Assembly: GCF_023516615.1 (NCBI RefSeq)
Contig: NZ_JAMGBF010000160.1
Coordinates: forward strand, 1 to 34,019
DNA from: Streptomyces panaciradicis
GTDB lineage: Bacteria > Actinomycetota > Actinomycetes > Streptomycetales > Streptomycetaceae
DNA: 34,019 nt
Direction: 5' to 3'
A program made the position numbers and the translations under genes. Below the pieces are notes generated by a model that did no database searches, had not been told where the DNA came from, and was given only the letters and a program-made list of their open reading frames with translations. This document shows, one piece after another, positions 8,337 to 16,599 of the stretch (positions are counted from its first letter, which is position 1; each line of letters opens with the position of its first letter).

Positions 8337-8491
8337 GCCGCTCGATCCCCGGCCGGACGACTTCGGCGGGGAGGCCGGCGCGACGAGCTAGCCAACCCGA
8401 CCGACCCTCCCGGCAGGCGAAGTCCGGGTGCCGGATCGGCGAGTGGGTCGGAGGGACGGCGCGAACTCCGCGTCCCGGGCCGGGATACGGC

Positions 8492-9400
8492 TCAGGTGGG
8501 GAAGGCGAACAGCCGGTACTCGGACGTCGTCGTGAAGCCGAAACGTCGGTACAAGGGTTCGCCCGCAGGGCCGGCCACCAGCGCGGCGCAGCGCATCCCG
8601 CGCTCTCGTCCCACCCGGAGCGCGGTGGCCGTCAGGGCCGCACCGACGCCCTGTCGGCGATGTGCTTCGGTCACGTGGACGAGGAAGATCCCGGCCACCC
8701 CGTGGGTGGTGATCACCACGGTCGTCCCGACCACTCTGCCGTCCAGCACGGCGGCCAGCCGGATGATGTCGTCGTTGTCCTCGCGCCGCGACTCGATGCG
8801 CACCATCTCGGCCTCCAGGTAGGGCTCGACACCCATCGACGCCCGGTACGTCCGGACCCACTCGGCCAGCCGTTCGCGGTCCCGGACCGACTCCATCAGC
8901 AAACCGGTGGGAGCGGTGTGCGGGACTGTGCCCGGGGAGGCGGGTTCGTCGAGTGGGAGCACCATCACGGGGAGGGTCGTGAGCTCTCGCCCACCGTGGC
9001 ACTGCAGGACGTCGGCGGTGTCCTCGGGGCTGTCGGGGCCGACCCACCACCACCAGGGAACGTTCGCGAACTCCTTGCGGACGGCCGCCACGTCCGCCCC
9101 GCCCGCGGACATTGACCGTACACGCACGACGCCGTTGAACTGCGGGGTGGCAAGCCCGCTGCGGAACTGGTCGACAGTGTTGCCCGAACGGTTCTGTGCG
9201 CCCCATCCCATGAGGTACTGACGGAAGTTGGCGAACACCGATGCCATGGCGCCGAGTTCCCGCGAAGGCTCGGTGCTTCGTGTCGCGTTGTTCGGCGTGC
9301 TGATCGAGCTTGCCGGATCCATCATTGCCGCTGTCTTCCTCATCTCGTGGTTCTGCGCATCGCGCTGTGCGCTGCGGTTGCGCCGGCGTTCTGTGATCAC
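8492..9400 (-). CDS. GNAT-family N-acetyltransferase, 302 aa
   Basis: The C-terminal part (about residues 195-300) is a GNAT fold: a strand with VLDGRVVGTTVVITTHGVAGIFLVHV, the acetyl-CoA loop HRRQGVGAALTATAL matching Q/RxxGxG/A, and a final GEPLYRRFGFTTTSEY. It should transfer acetyl from acetyl-CoA to an amine; the substrate is unknown. The first ~190 residues are an unrecognised domain containing a run of four tryptophans (FANVPWWWWVG). GTG 9400 is chosen because GGAGGAG lies four bases upstream. It is followed by the FtsX-like gene on the same strand, whose stop is 121 bases upstream of this start. The two may share a transcript. Confidence 0.85.
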   Translation of the reverse strand: MITERRRNRSAQRDAQNHEMRKTAAMMDPASSISTPNNATRSTEPSRELGAMASVFANFRQYLMGWGAQNRSGNTVDQFRSGLATPQFNGVVRVRSMSAGGADVAAVRKEFANVPWWWWVGPDSPEDTADVLQCHGGRELTTLPVMVLPLDEPASPGTVPHTAPTGLLMESVRDRERLAEWVRTYRASMGVEPYLEAEMVRIESRREDNDDIIRLAAVLDGRVVGTTVVITTHGVAGIFLVHVTEAHRRQGVGAALTATALRVGRERGMRCAALVAGPAGEPLYRRFGFTTTSEYRLFAFPT

Positions 9401-9521
9401 GACTCTCCTCCGGAGCGAGGATCGTCGCCGTCGTCCAGAGGCCGCCCTGCGGCTCGCACAGTGGCGCTCTCCAAGACACCCTCCGTCCGGTCGCCTTGCA
9501 CGGGCGTGGCCCGGGGGCGAT

Positions 9522-11864
9522 TCACTCGTGACGTAGTCCCTGCGGTTGCGTCGAACGCCACAATGTCGGCAGGGTCAACAGGGTGACACCGAGGGAGACG
9601 GCCGCCCCGATGCCGGCTATCGTCAGCAGCATTCTCCAGTTGTGCGGTACAGGCTTTCCCACAAGATCGAGCAGCGTGCTGCCGAGGGCCGTCCCGATCG
9701 ACTCCGCCACGAGCAGACCAAGTCCGACGGGAAGTACGGACTGCAACAGGACGGATATGGCGAGCGTACGGCGGGGCGTGCCGAAGGCGACGAGTACCGA
9801 CAGCACTCGTCCGCGCTCGCGGACCTGCTCGAGCGCATCGAGCAGCATGCTCACTGCGATCAGTACCAGCACGGCGGTTACCCCGGCCAGCAGAGCACGC
9901 CGGATTCCGTCGAGGGCAGGGTTGCCCTGGGACTTTCCAGGAAAGTCGACGCTGAACGCCGGGTCCAGCCGTGCTGCTGCGGTGCGGATGTGATCCTGCA
10001 CGTCTTTGAACCCGGTCGCATAGGTGAGGCCGACCGTACTGACGGCGTGTGCGATGGCGGTGGGCCCGGCCGCCCCGGGAGTGGCCAGCAGGGTCCGTTC
10101 AGAGGAACCCGCTGCCGGATAGGCGCGGGTCGCACGGGCGGTGGTGGTGATGTGCGGGACTGTCCAGCGGGGACCGTACATGCCCATGCGCAGTTTCATG
10201 CCGACTGCCCACGTGGTCATGTCGTGCTTGGCGTCTGTGCCCGAAGGAGCGGTGAGAAAGGCGTCCCCGTCGGAACAGGAAGGCAACTGTGCCAGCAGGC
10301 GCAGATGAGCGCAGTCGGCGATGAGGACGGTCTGAGGGAACCCACCGTTCACGGGGCTCACCGACAGCTCCTCGAACTCGACAGCCTGTTGGACGCCAGG
10401 GGACGCGGCGAGCACCGCGGCGTACTGCGCCCCTCGCGTCCCATGGTCATCGAGGCGGGCGATGGCGACGCGTGTGGAGGCGGAGGGGTTGCGTGCCGCT
10501 GGGGCGGTGCCGTCCACCGGGTTGTGGGAGAGTCCGGTGACAAGGGTCTGGAGCGCCACGGCCCCTGCCACGGCAACCGCGATCCCGTTGACCGACCGGG
10601 TGGCGGCCTCGCCGTTCAACTGCAGGCCACGCAAGGCTAGTTGCCAAGGCAGTGGGCCGAATCCGCTGAACCGTCGGGTGAGGCGTTCCACGACCCAGGG
10701 CAGCACCGCGGTGACTCCGACGAGCAGCGAGAGCATGCCGATGAGTACCAGGACGACACCGGATGTGCCGTGCAGGTCCGCAGGGCTGCGCACGGAGATG
10801 CGCAGCAAGATCAGTCCGAGCAGGGGAAGTGCGATGCGCCACCACAGGCGTCGCGAGGCGCTGCCGGACGTCCGGACGACTCCAAGGGGTTCTACGGCCA
10901 CGTTGTGCATCGACAGTTGTGTGATGCCGAGGGCGAGTGTGAGTACGGCGACGACCACGAGCGCCGCCAGCAGGGGATGTGGTGTGAGGTCTTGGGTGAA
11001 GACACCGAGCCCTTGTATCTCCACCGCTTCTGCGAACTGACGTCCCGTCATAAACAGGACCGCACCCAGGGCGATACCTGCCACCGTGCTGAGGCCGACC
11101 TCGCCTGCTGCGATGGTGGCGGTCATCCCGCGGTCCGCGCCGACCAAGCGCAGGGCGGCCAGCCGCCGGTCCCGTCGCTCGCCACCGAACCGTACGGCCG
11201 CGGCGATGAAGGTGCCGACGGGGACGAGCAGCACGACAATTCCTGCGATGCAGAGGAGGATGAGTTCGGGGGGCAGCGGCTTCTTCGGGTAGGCCTTGCC
11301 GAAGTGGTCGAGCCGCCGCGTTTGCCCTGCGTCGGCCGCCATGTGGTTCGAGACCAGGTAGAAGACGTGCTCGCCCGGGTCCAGCAGACCCGCACCGCTG
11401 ATCTCACCGGCGATGGGATGGGCGAGGCGCTCGCGCAGCAGTCCGTTTGCCCGTGTGGTCAGCAGTTTGTGCAGTGCGGGAGACACGACCATTTCTCCGG
11501 GGCGTGGGTAGCGGTGGACGCCGGGCGGCAGCGGTGCCGCGGGCCCCTCCGGCTGCACCATGCGCCCTCGGATCTTCTCGCCGCGAAACACGGTGTCGAT
11601 GTCCCTGACAAGAACAGTGTGATCCGAGCGCGTGATGGCGCGGTCGCTGAGGTTGACATCGATGCGGTGGTGGATTCGCTGGTCCCGGTGGTCTCTGACG
11701 GTCGGAACCGACGCGGCGAACAGCAACATGGCCACACCCAGCCCCACTCCGACAGCTGTCAAAGACGTCCGGATTGCGCTGTTCCGCCCGCCCAGGAGCG
11801 CGAGTCGAGCGCCGAGGGCGAGCGCGCTGAGACCTCCGAGGCGCCGACGCGCAGGTGGTATCAC
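9522..11864 (-). CDS. FtsX/MacB-like ABC transporter permease, 780 aa
   Basis: This large inner-membrane protein has two FtsX-type halves. TM1 (TSLTAVGVGLGVAMLLFAA) is near residue 45, followed by a long extracytoplasmic region. A TM cluster at about residues 210-330 includes AALRLVGADRGMTATIAAGEVG, a hallmark FtsX cytoplasmic loop. A second cluster near 360-440, another outside domain, and a final cluster from about residue 655 contain LSVLVAFGTPRRTLAISVL, the matching loop. Such proteins work with a separate LolD/MacB-type ATPase in export or signalling. No such ATPase is found in this window, so it is an orphan here. GTG 11864 has GAGAGG six bases upstream. A perfect palindrome lies about 95 bases upstream (11957-11983) and probably controls it. 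Confidence 0.88.
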   Translation of the reverse strand: MIPPARRRLGGLSALALGARLALLGGRNSAIRTSLTAVGVGLGVAMLLFAASVPTVRDHRDQRIHHRIDVNLSDRAITRSDHTVLVRDIDTVFRGEKIRGRMVQPEGPAAPLPPGVHRYPRPGEMVVSPALHKLLTTRANGLLRERLAHPIAGEISGAGLLDPGEHVFYLVSNHMAADAGQTRRLDHFGKAYPKKPLPPELILLCIAGIVVLLVPVGTFIAAAVRFGGERRDRRLAALRLVGADRGMTATIAAGEVGLSTVAGIALGAVLFMTGRQFAEAVEIQGLGVFTQDLTPHPLLAALVVVAVLTLALGITQLSMHNVAVEPLGVVRTSGSASRRLWWRIALPLLGLILLRISVRSPADLHGTSGVVLVLIGMLSLLVGVTAVLPWVVERLTRRFSGFGPLPWQLALRGLQLNGEAATRSVNGIAVAVAGAVALQTLVTGLSHNPVDGTAPAARNPSASTRVAIARLDDHGTRGAQYAAVLAASPGVQQAVEFEELSVSPVNGGFPQTVLIADCAHLRLLAQLPSCSDGDAFLTAPSGTDAKHDMTTWAVGMKLRMGMYGPRWTVPHITTTARATRAYPAAGSSERTLLATPGAAGPTAIAHAVSTVGLTYATGFKDVQDHIRTAAARLDPAFSVDFPGKSQGNPALDGIRRALLAGVTAVLVLIAVSMLLDALEQVRERGRVLSVLVAFGTPRRTLAISVLLQSVLPVGLGLLVAESIGTALGSTLLDLVGKPVPHNWRMLLTIAGIGAAVSLGVTLLTLPTLWRSTQPQGLRHE

Positions 11865-11956
11865 GATGTTCCTCTCGTACGGGCTGGAGGCAGGGCGCCG
11901 TCTCGCGGCGCAGTGGCGAGCAGCGGCAGGACGTGAGCGTCACGTGCGATGCCAGG

Positions 11957-11983
11957 TCGACTATACGCTGTGCGTATAGTCGA
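11957..11983. promoter_or_regulatory. Perfect 12+3+12 palindrome, probable repressor operator
   Basis: TCGACTATACGC, loop TGT, GCGTATAGTCGA: every base of the two 12-base arms pairs. The site is AT-richer than its surroundings and lies between the divergent FtsX-like permease and NADH dehydrogenase genes, closer to the permease. The form matches operators of TetR-family repressors, which often sit before exporter genes. No TetR-type gene is present in the window. The remainder of the gap 11865-12168 holds a lone TGTCACA at 12016 without a -10 box, and the promoter at 12108. Confidence 0.65.
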
Positions 11984-12107
11984 GGACACGCTACCAATGG
12001 ATCGCCATGCATCGTGTCACACTCTGACCGACGAGGTGGGCGACCCCCGTCCGACAACGTCTCATCGTCTCAGCAGTTCCACTGCTTCTCACGTGATCCG
12101 GCCCCTG

Positions 12108-12134
12108 TGTCACACCGAGTGCCGACGGCCGGTC
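12108..12134 (+). promoter_or_regulatory. ECF41/SigJ-like promoter for the NADH dehydrogenase
   Basis: TGTCACA (12108-12114), 16 bases, GGTC (12131-12134). The -10 box ends 34 bases before GTG 12169, leaving a short leader with its ribosome site. This is one of the best-placed members of the set. Confidence 0.7.
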
Positions 12135-12168
12135 TGGAGAGTGAGGAACGAGAGGAACAGAGGACACC

Positions 12169-13527
12169 GTGCGTGAGATCTTGATCGTGGGCGGCGGGTA
12201 CGCGGGCTTCTACACCGCGTGGGGGCTGGAGAAGAGGCTGCGGCCGGGCGAGGCGCGCGTCACCGTCGTCGACCCCCGCCCGTACATGACGTACCAGCCC
12301 TTTCTGCCCGAGGTCGTGGCCGGTTCGGTGGAGGCCCGACACGCCGCGGTCTCGCTCCGCCGTCACCTGCACCACACGCGTCTGGTGGCGGGCTCGGTGA
12401 CGGAGATCCGCCACAGCGCGCGTACGGTCACGGTCCGCCCGGAGTCCGGGCCGTCCCTCGACCTGCACTACGACGTGCTGGTGGTCACGGCGGGGGCGGT
12501 CACCCGGACCTTCCCGATCCCGGGGCTGAGCGATCAGGCGTACGGACTCAAGCACGTCGAGGAGGCGGTGGCGATCCGCGACCGCCTCCTCACCTCGTTC
12601 GACCGTGCGGCCGGTCTGCCGCGCGGGCCCGAACGCACCGCACTGCTCACCGCCACCGTCGTCGGTGGCGGATTCTCCGGAGTGGAGGGATTTGGTGAAC
12701 TGCTGGCCCTGGCGACCGCGTTGCTCAAGCAGTATCCGGAGATCGGCGCGGACGAACCGACCTTCCACCTGGTCGAGGCACGGGACCGCATCCTGCCCGA
12801 GGTCACGGACCAGCCGGGCGCCTGGGTGGTGCGTTCACTGGAGAAGCGGGGGGCGCGGGTGCACCTGAACACCCAGCTGGTCTCCGCCGAGGACGGCCGG
12901 GTGCGGCTGTCGGACGGCACCGAGTACGACTCGGGCCTGCTGGTGTGGACGGCCGGCAACGCCGCCAACCCGATCGTGCACAACCACAGCGACCTGCCGG
13001 TCGACGAGCGGGGCCTGCTCACCGTACGGGCGGATCTGCGGGTCACCACGGACACCGAGGTGGTGCCCGACGTCTGGGCGGCGGGAGACGACGCCGCGGT
13101 GCCCGATCTCGCGGCCGGGAGGCCGGGCGCGCACACCGTGCCCAATGCCCAGCACGCCGTCCGTCAGGGCAAGCGGCTGGCGAAGAACATCGTGGCGTCG
13201 CTGCGCGGCCGTCCGGCCAAGGACTACGTGCACCGCAGTCTCGGGGTGGTGGCCACACTCGGGCTCGGCCGCGGCATCTTCCAGTACCGGGGCCTGGTCG
13301 TCAAAGGGTTCCCGGCCTGGCTGATGCACCGTGCCTACCACGTTCTGGCCATACCGAGCTGGGAACGCAAGACGCGTGTGTTCGCCGTGTGGGTCACGGC
13401 CCTCCTCTACGGCCGCGACATCGTGTCGCTGGCGTCGGTGCAGCACCCGCGGGAGGCATTCGTCTCCCGCGGCGAACTGCGCCGAGGAGACGAGCCGGCA
13501 CAGCCCGGAGGCCGGCTCACGGCGTGA
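12169..13527 (+). CDS. ndh: Type II NADH:quinone oxidoreductase (NDH-2)
   Basis: This 452-residue FAD enzyme should pass electrons from NADH to the menaquinone pool at the inner face of the membrane without pumping protons. It shows the FAD-binding GGGYAGFYTA at residues 6-15, the NAD-binding VVGGGFSGVEGFGE near residue 166, VWTAGNAANP in the middle, and VWAAGDDAAVPD near residue 301, which contacts the flavin. Length is normal. GTG 12169 is supported by AGAGGA upstream and the nearby promoter. Streptomyces usually also has complex I and further NDH-2 copies, so this is probably a conditional extra copy. The end overlaps the convergent gene's stop by 11 bases. Some relatives in the family act on other electron acceptors. 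Confidence 0.9.
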   Translation: MREILIVGGGYAGFYTAWGLEKRLRPGEARVTVVDPRPYMTYQPFLPEVVAGSVEARHAAVSLRRHLHHTRLVAGSVTEIRHSARTVTVRPESGPSLDLHYDVLVVTAGAVTRTFPIPGLSDQAYGLKHVEEAVAIRDRLLTSFDRAAGLPRGPERTALLTATVVGGGFSGVEGFGELLALATALLKQYPEIGADEPTFHLVEARDRILPEVTDQPGAWVVRSLEKRGARVHLNTQLVSAEDGRVRLSDGTEYDSGLLVWTAGNAANPIVHNHSDLPVDERGLLTVRADLRVTTDTEVVPDVWAAGDDAAVPDLAAGRPGAHTVPNAQHAVRQGKRLAKNIVASLRGRPAKDYVHRSLGVVATLGLGRGIFQYRGLVVKGFPAWLMHRAYHVLAIPSWERKTRVFAVWVTALLYGRDIVSLASVQHPREAFVSRGELRRGDEPAQPGGRLTA

Positions 13528-14059
13528 CGGCGCGGTACAGTCCGCGGCCGGCCCGCTGGACGCGCGCGGCGCCGACGAGACGGTCGAGCGTGCTGCGGAC
13601 GGCGTTGATGCTGCCGCTGTCGGAGTCGCGTCCCAGCGCCGACGCGACGTCGCGGGCGCGGACCTCGGCGTCCCCGGCCTGCGCGAAGTACGCCAGGATC
13701 TGCTCCGTGAGCCTCCCGTACGTCGCGCCACCTTCGCCCGCCTCGTCACTCCGGCCTGCAGTGGCCGCGGGCTCTGCGGCGGCTTCGGCGGTTGCCGCGG
13801 CGCGCGCGGCCTCCGGCTTCGCCGGCGACGGCACCATCACGGGGGCAGGGTTCCGCGGTGCTGGGGCGGCCGCCGGGCCGGTGCCGGGCATGAGGGCCTG
13901 AAGGGCGTCGAGCGCCCGCTGCACGGAACCGAGATGGGCGGTGACCGCTGCCAATTCCCTCTCCAGCGCCTGTTTCTGGATCTCCAGCCGGGCCAAGTCC
14001 TCCTGGAGACTCTCGGCGGTGCTCTCGATGGCGCGAGCCGTCTGGGTCACGGAGCCCAT
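13517..14059 (-). CDS. Coiled-coil protein with C-terminal winged-helix-like domain, 180 aa
   Basis: Residues 1-60 form a clear coiled coil (TARAIESTAESLQEDLARLE, then KQALERELAAVTAHL). A low-complexity Ala/Pro linker spans about 65-105. The last 70 residues look like a winged helix (TYGRLTEQILAYFAQAG, then VRARDVASALGRD and INAVRSTLDRLVGAARV). It probably oligomerises and binds DNA, as a local regulator or nucleoid protein. ATG 14059 has GAGAGG five bases upstream. The stop overlaps the end of ndh on the other strand. The N-terminal helix resembles in character, not clearly in sequence, the small coiled-coil proteins at 997 and 14224. Confidence 0.75.
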   Translation of the reverse strand: MGSVTQTARAIESTAESLQEDLARLEIQKQALERELAAVTAHLGSVQRALDALQALMPGTGPAAAPAPRNPAPVMVPSPAKPEAARAAATAEAAAEPAATAGRSDEAGEGGATYGRLTEQILAYFAQAGDAEVRARDVASALGRDSDSGSINAVRSTLDRLVGAARVQRAGRGLYRAVTP

Positions 14060-14223
14060 GGGTTCCTCTCGTCCTCAACCCTGTGTCCTGGCGGGACCGC
14101 TCGATGCCCCGGCCCGCCACCCGGCGCGACACCGGGGGATGCTGGCGAACATCATAGGCAGCGGCCCCGTCGGCCGAGAACAGAGTGGGGGTTCCCACGC
14201 AGAACACACCGTTGATCGGGCCG

Positions 14224-14466
14224 TCAGGGACGGCGGTCCGGGGACGGAGCGAGCCCCGTGGCGCTTCCTTCGCCCGCCGGCGGAGCCTCGTGGTCGCCGA
14301 CTGAGGGCAGCCGTCTGATCTTCTCGGACACCGAGTGAATCCGGGCGTCGACTTCGTCGATCGCCTCCCGGAGCACCCCGAGCCGTCCCTCCAGGACGGC
14401 GGCCTTCGCGGCGAGCAAGACGGTGACGGCGGCGGCGTCGGTGCGACGGTCGGAGTCTCGTGTCAT
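14224..14466 (-). CDS. Small coiled-coil protein, 80 aa (paralogue of 997-1233)
   Basis: The protein starts MTRDSDRRTDAAAV and has one long predicted helix (VLEGRLGVLREAIDEVDARI, then HSVSEKIRRL), followed by a short disordered tail. The helix aligns with that of the 78-residue protein at 997-1233. The start overlaps the stop of an upstream 32-codon ORF as ATGA, so translation is probably coupled. GAGGAGG also lies about nine bases upstream. Function is unknown; no catalytic motif is seen. Both paralogues are preceded by the same promoter type, which suggests a shared role in the same response. Confidence 0.7.
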   Translation of the reverse strand: MTRDSDRRTDAAAVTVLLAAKAAVLEGRLGVLREAIDEVDARIHSVSEKIRRLPSVGDHEAPPAGEGSATGLAPSPDRRP

Positions 14467-14561
14467 CCCCGTGTCCCTCCTCGACGCGCGTCGGAAGTCC
14501 GGTGGACGGGCTCCGGGGGACCGGCGGTCGCCCGGGCGCGGTTGATGAATGTCCCTGTCAT
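14463..14561 (-). CDS. 32-aa small ORF translationally coupled to the coiled-coil gene
   Basis: On the minus strand AAGGAGG lies two bases before ATG 14561. The frame encodes 32 residues starting MTGTFINRARATAG, rich in Arg, Pro and Thr, and its TGA overlaps the next ATG as ATGA. A TGTCACA-N16-GGTC promoter ends 61 bases upstream. The strong ribosome site, the exact overlap and the promoter support translation. It may be a leader or coupling peptide rather than a functional protein. Confidence 0.5.
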   Translation of the reverse strand: MTGTFINRARATAGPPEPVHRTSDARRGGTRG

Positions 14562-14622
14562 GCTCCTCCTTCGTCGCCGCGGGGCCCGGGAACGGACCGC
14601 CACGAGCCGCCGGTACCGCATT

Positions 14623-14649
14623 GACCACGTACCGGCGGGAGCTGTGACA
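14623..14649 (-). promoter_or_regulatory. ECF41/SigJ-like promoter for the small ORF and coiled-coil gene
   Basis: Minus strand: TGTCACA (14643-14649), 16 bases, GGTC (14623-14626), followed at a good distance by the AAGGAGG site of the 32-codon ORF. Confidence 0.65.
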
Positions 14650-14669
14650 GCTGCCGTGCTACCGCCGCG

Positions 14670-15104
14670 TCACGGCAGTTCGCAGCCCGGGGACGGCGCG
14701 TCCTGGGAGAAGGGGGCGCCGTGCGGCAGGACGTAGAGGACCTCCAGTACGACGTCCGTGGTTCCCCGGTTCTCGCCGATGTGCACATGGTCCGCGCCCG
14801 ACGGCTCCTTCAGGAAGCTGCCCTTCTTGTACACGCCGTCGGAGGCGCAGGAGGCGTCGAAGTGGCTCAGCGTGCCCTGCTTGACGAAGGCGTACAGGGT
14901 GCCGTCGTGGTAGTGCCACCCGGTCGCCTGGCCGGGCGGGATCGTGATCTCGCGGAGGACGTAGTCGGTGTCGTCGACGGTCCGCTGGGCCAGGACCCGG
15001 CCGCTGACGCCGGGGCCGCCGGGGGTGGCCTGGGCGGCCGTCGCGGCGAGCGGGAGCCCTGTGAGGCAGGCTCCGACGACCGCGGCGCGTGCTGAAGTAC
15101 GCAT
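14670..15104 (-). CDS. Secreted cupin-domain protein, 144 aa
   Basis: Residues 1-28 are a Sec signal peptide (MRTSARAAVVGACLTGLPLAA) ending near AQA. The mature part is a single cupin barrel: ITIPPGQATGWHYHDGTLYAFVKQGTL supplies the first motif with two histidines in HYH, and DHVHIGENRGTTDVVLEVLYV the second, with HVH. Such histidines usually bind a divalent metal. It may sense or bind a small ligand outside the cell, or act as a simple enzyme. ATG 15104 with AAGGGA upstream is preferred over the longer frame to 15176, because it puts the signal peptide at the N-terminus. No TGTCACA/-10 pair on this strand points at it. Confidence 0.8.
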   Translation of the reverse strand: MRTSARAAVVGACLTGLPLAATAAQATPGGPGVSGRVLAQRTVDDTDYVLREITIPPGQATGWHYHDGTLYAFVKQGTLSHFDASCASDGVYKKGSFLKEPSGADHVHIGENRGTTDVVLEVLYVLPHGAPFSQDAPSPGCELP

Positions 15105-15251
15105 GATGATTCCCTTCGGAACGTGAGGGTGAACAGGGGCCCGGGGCAAGCGGCCCACAAAGGAGGCCCGTTTCACACGTCACACTGTATTGCCATTGAG
15201 TGGGTCGGGGTGCCGAGGTTCGGTCCGACACTGTGTTTCGTTGTGGAGACG

Positions 15252-15519
15252 TCAGCGTCTCTCCGCTTTCCGGTGCGGTGGGGGTGGCGGTGCCTCGCGG
15301 CAGCAGGCCGTCAGGGAGACCGCGGGATCGGCGAGGACGGCGTCGTCGTGCTCCGCGCCGGACTCGACGACGCCGCGGACCCTGTCGATGACGTCCCGAA
15401 CAACCGCTCGTGCTCGTCGCCGATGACGAGGAAGGGGCCGTCGTGACCGTGCGCACGCAGTACCTCCGTGGCCCTGTCGGCGGTCGGGCAGCCCTCCGGG
15501 TGATCACGAGCGCCTTCAT
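15252..15519 (-). pseudogene. Frameshifted small thiol-protein-like gene remnant
   Basis: On the minus strand, ATG 15519 starts MKALVITRR. A one-base shift gives GCPTADRATEVL and then HGHDGPFLVIGDEHERLFG. A second shift gives DVIDRVRGVVESGAEHDDAV, ending in LTACC and a basic tail at 15252. Read together they look like one small protein with a Cys near residue 10, resembling glutaredoxin-like families, broken twice. Family assignment is uncertain. The rest of the gap 15105-15652 shows nothing I can support. Confidence 0.35.
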
Positions 15520-15652
15520 GTGCGGCACGTTGCATCCCGTTCCAGTCGGTGTGGCCCTCATGGCGAACTGTGTGGTGGGGTGGTGCGGTTGACCGGGCGA
15601 CGGGCCCGGTCAGGGCAGTGCGGCAACCGAGCGGCTGTTGCGGTGCGGCGTC

Positions 15653-16417
15653 TCACCGGCGGCCGCGCCGCGTCACGGCCAGCAGCTCCGACTCCTCGTA
15701 CCCCGGGAGTGGGGTGAACCCGTGCGCTGCCAGCTCCCCGGCCAGCCGTGCGCGCGTCGCGGGCCACATCCAGAACGTCTCGGTGTGTTTCCGCAGCACG
15801 TCCTCGGCGTCCCTGACCCAGTAGTCGGCGCGGGTCCGGATGCGATAGCCGGCGGCCGACATCGTCATGCGCCCGCCGTAGACGTGCTCACCGACCCGCT
15901 TGTCCGCAAGGCGGCGCACGACGGTGCGGGACGGGAGCCGGGCCGGCGGCAGCTGCACGAAAAGCGAGCCGCCGGGGGTGAGGGCCCTGCCGAGCGCGGG
16001 CCACAATTTCTCGCGTGCGCCGGGTGGCAGGCAGCCCACCATGTTGTGGCACACGGCCACGTCCGCGACCGCATTCAGCGCGGTCTCGTCCAGGGAGTGC
16101 GGGTGCACGGTGACCCGGTCCCGCTGCTCGGAGGGCAGGGCGGCGAGCCGGGTCAGCAGCGACGTGCGCATTGCCCGGGCCGGTTCGACGGCGTGTACGC
16201 CGGCCCAGGAGTCGGTAAGGGCCAGCAGCGTCACCCGCCCGGTGCCGGCCCCGACGTCCAGCACGCCGATGCGGGCGTCGGCGATCTGGCGTGCGTAGAG
16301 CCGGCGTACCCTGGCCTCGTCCGCGTCGGCCTGCAAGATGTCGTAGAACTCCGCGGTGACCGCGTAAGAGGCGGATTCCCGTCGGAGGCCCGACGGTCCG
16401 CTGAGGAGAGTGTGCAT
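15653..16417 (-). CDS. SAM-dependent methyltransferase, 254 aa
   Basis: This is a class I methyltransferase of the Methyltransf_25/11 type. Motif I is VLDVGAGTGRVTLLAL near residue 50, an acidic end of strand 2 is GVHAVEPA, motif post-I is DVAVCHNMVGCLPPG, and motif III is LTPGGSLFVQLPP. The leading ASYAVTAEFYDILQADADE is typical of small-molecule methyltransferases. It moves a methyl group from S-adenosylmethionine to an unknown substrate. ATG 16417 is preferred over the longer frame because the promoter's -10 box ends only nine bases before it. No ribosome site is visible, so the message is probably leaderless. Confidence 0.85.
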   Translation of the reverse strand: MHTLLSGPSGLRRESASYAVTAEFYDILQADADEARVRRLYARQIADARIGVLDVGAGTGRVTLLALTDSWAGVHAVEPARAMRTSLLTRLAALPSEQRDRVTVHPHSLDETALNAVADVAVCHNMVGCLPPGAREKLWPALGRALTPGGSLFVQLPPARLPSRTVVRRLADKRVGEHVYGGRMTMSAAGYRIRTRADYWVRDAEDVLRKHTETFWMWPATRARLAGELAAHGFTPLPGYEESELLAVTRRGRR

Positions 16418-16426
16418 GCCCGACGT

Positions 16427-16453
16427 GACAACGTATGGGCAGAGTGTGTGACA
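16427..16453 (-). promoter_or_regulatory. ECF41/SigJ-like promoter for the methyltransferase (leaderless)
   Basis: Minus strand: TGTCACA (16447-16453), 16 bases, TGTC (16427-16430). The ATG at 16417 lies where transcription should begin. The -35 box faces the -35 box of the divergent promoter at 16484, with 30 bases between them. Confidence 0.65.
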
Positions 16454-16483
16454 GCGAGGACAGACGACCGCAGCGCGCACCGT

Positions 16484-16510
16484 TGTCACAGAAGCACACG
16501 GTGCGCAGTC
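16484..16510 (+). promoter_or_regulatory. ECF41/SigJ-like promoter for the hydroxyacid dehydrogenase
   Basis: TGTCACA (16484-16490), 16 bases, AGTC (16507-16510). It is the divergent partner of the promoter at 16427-16453; the leader to ATG 16600 is about 85 bases. Confidence 0.6.
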
Positions 16511-16599
16511 AATGGTCCGGCTCCGTCCGCGACCTCTCGGGACGTTCCTGGGACCGGACCGGAGCCCCGGACAACGTTGTGAGAGCGGAGTACGTCGTC

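Noticed and set aside
8097..8822. 241-codon plus-strand open frame between LuxR and GNAT
   Set aside because: Overlaps the 3' end of a well-supported GNAT gene on the other strand and has shadow-like composition.
12016..12022. TGTCACA box on the plus strand upstream of ndh
   Set aside because: GGGC, not NGTC, follows at 16 bases, and a complete promoter lies closer to the gene at 12108.
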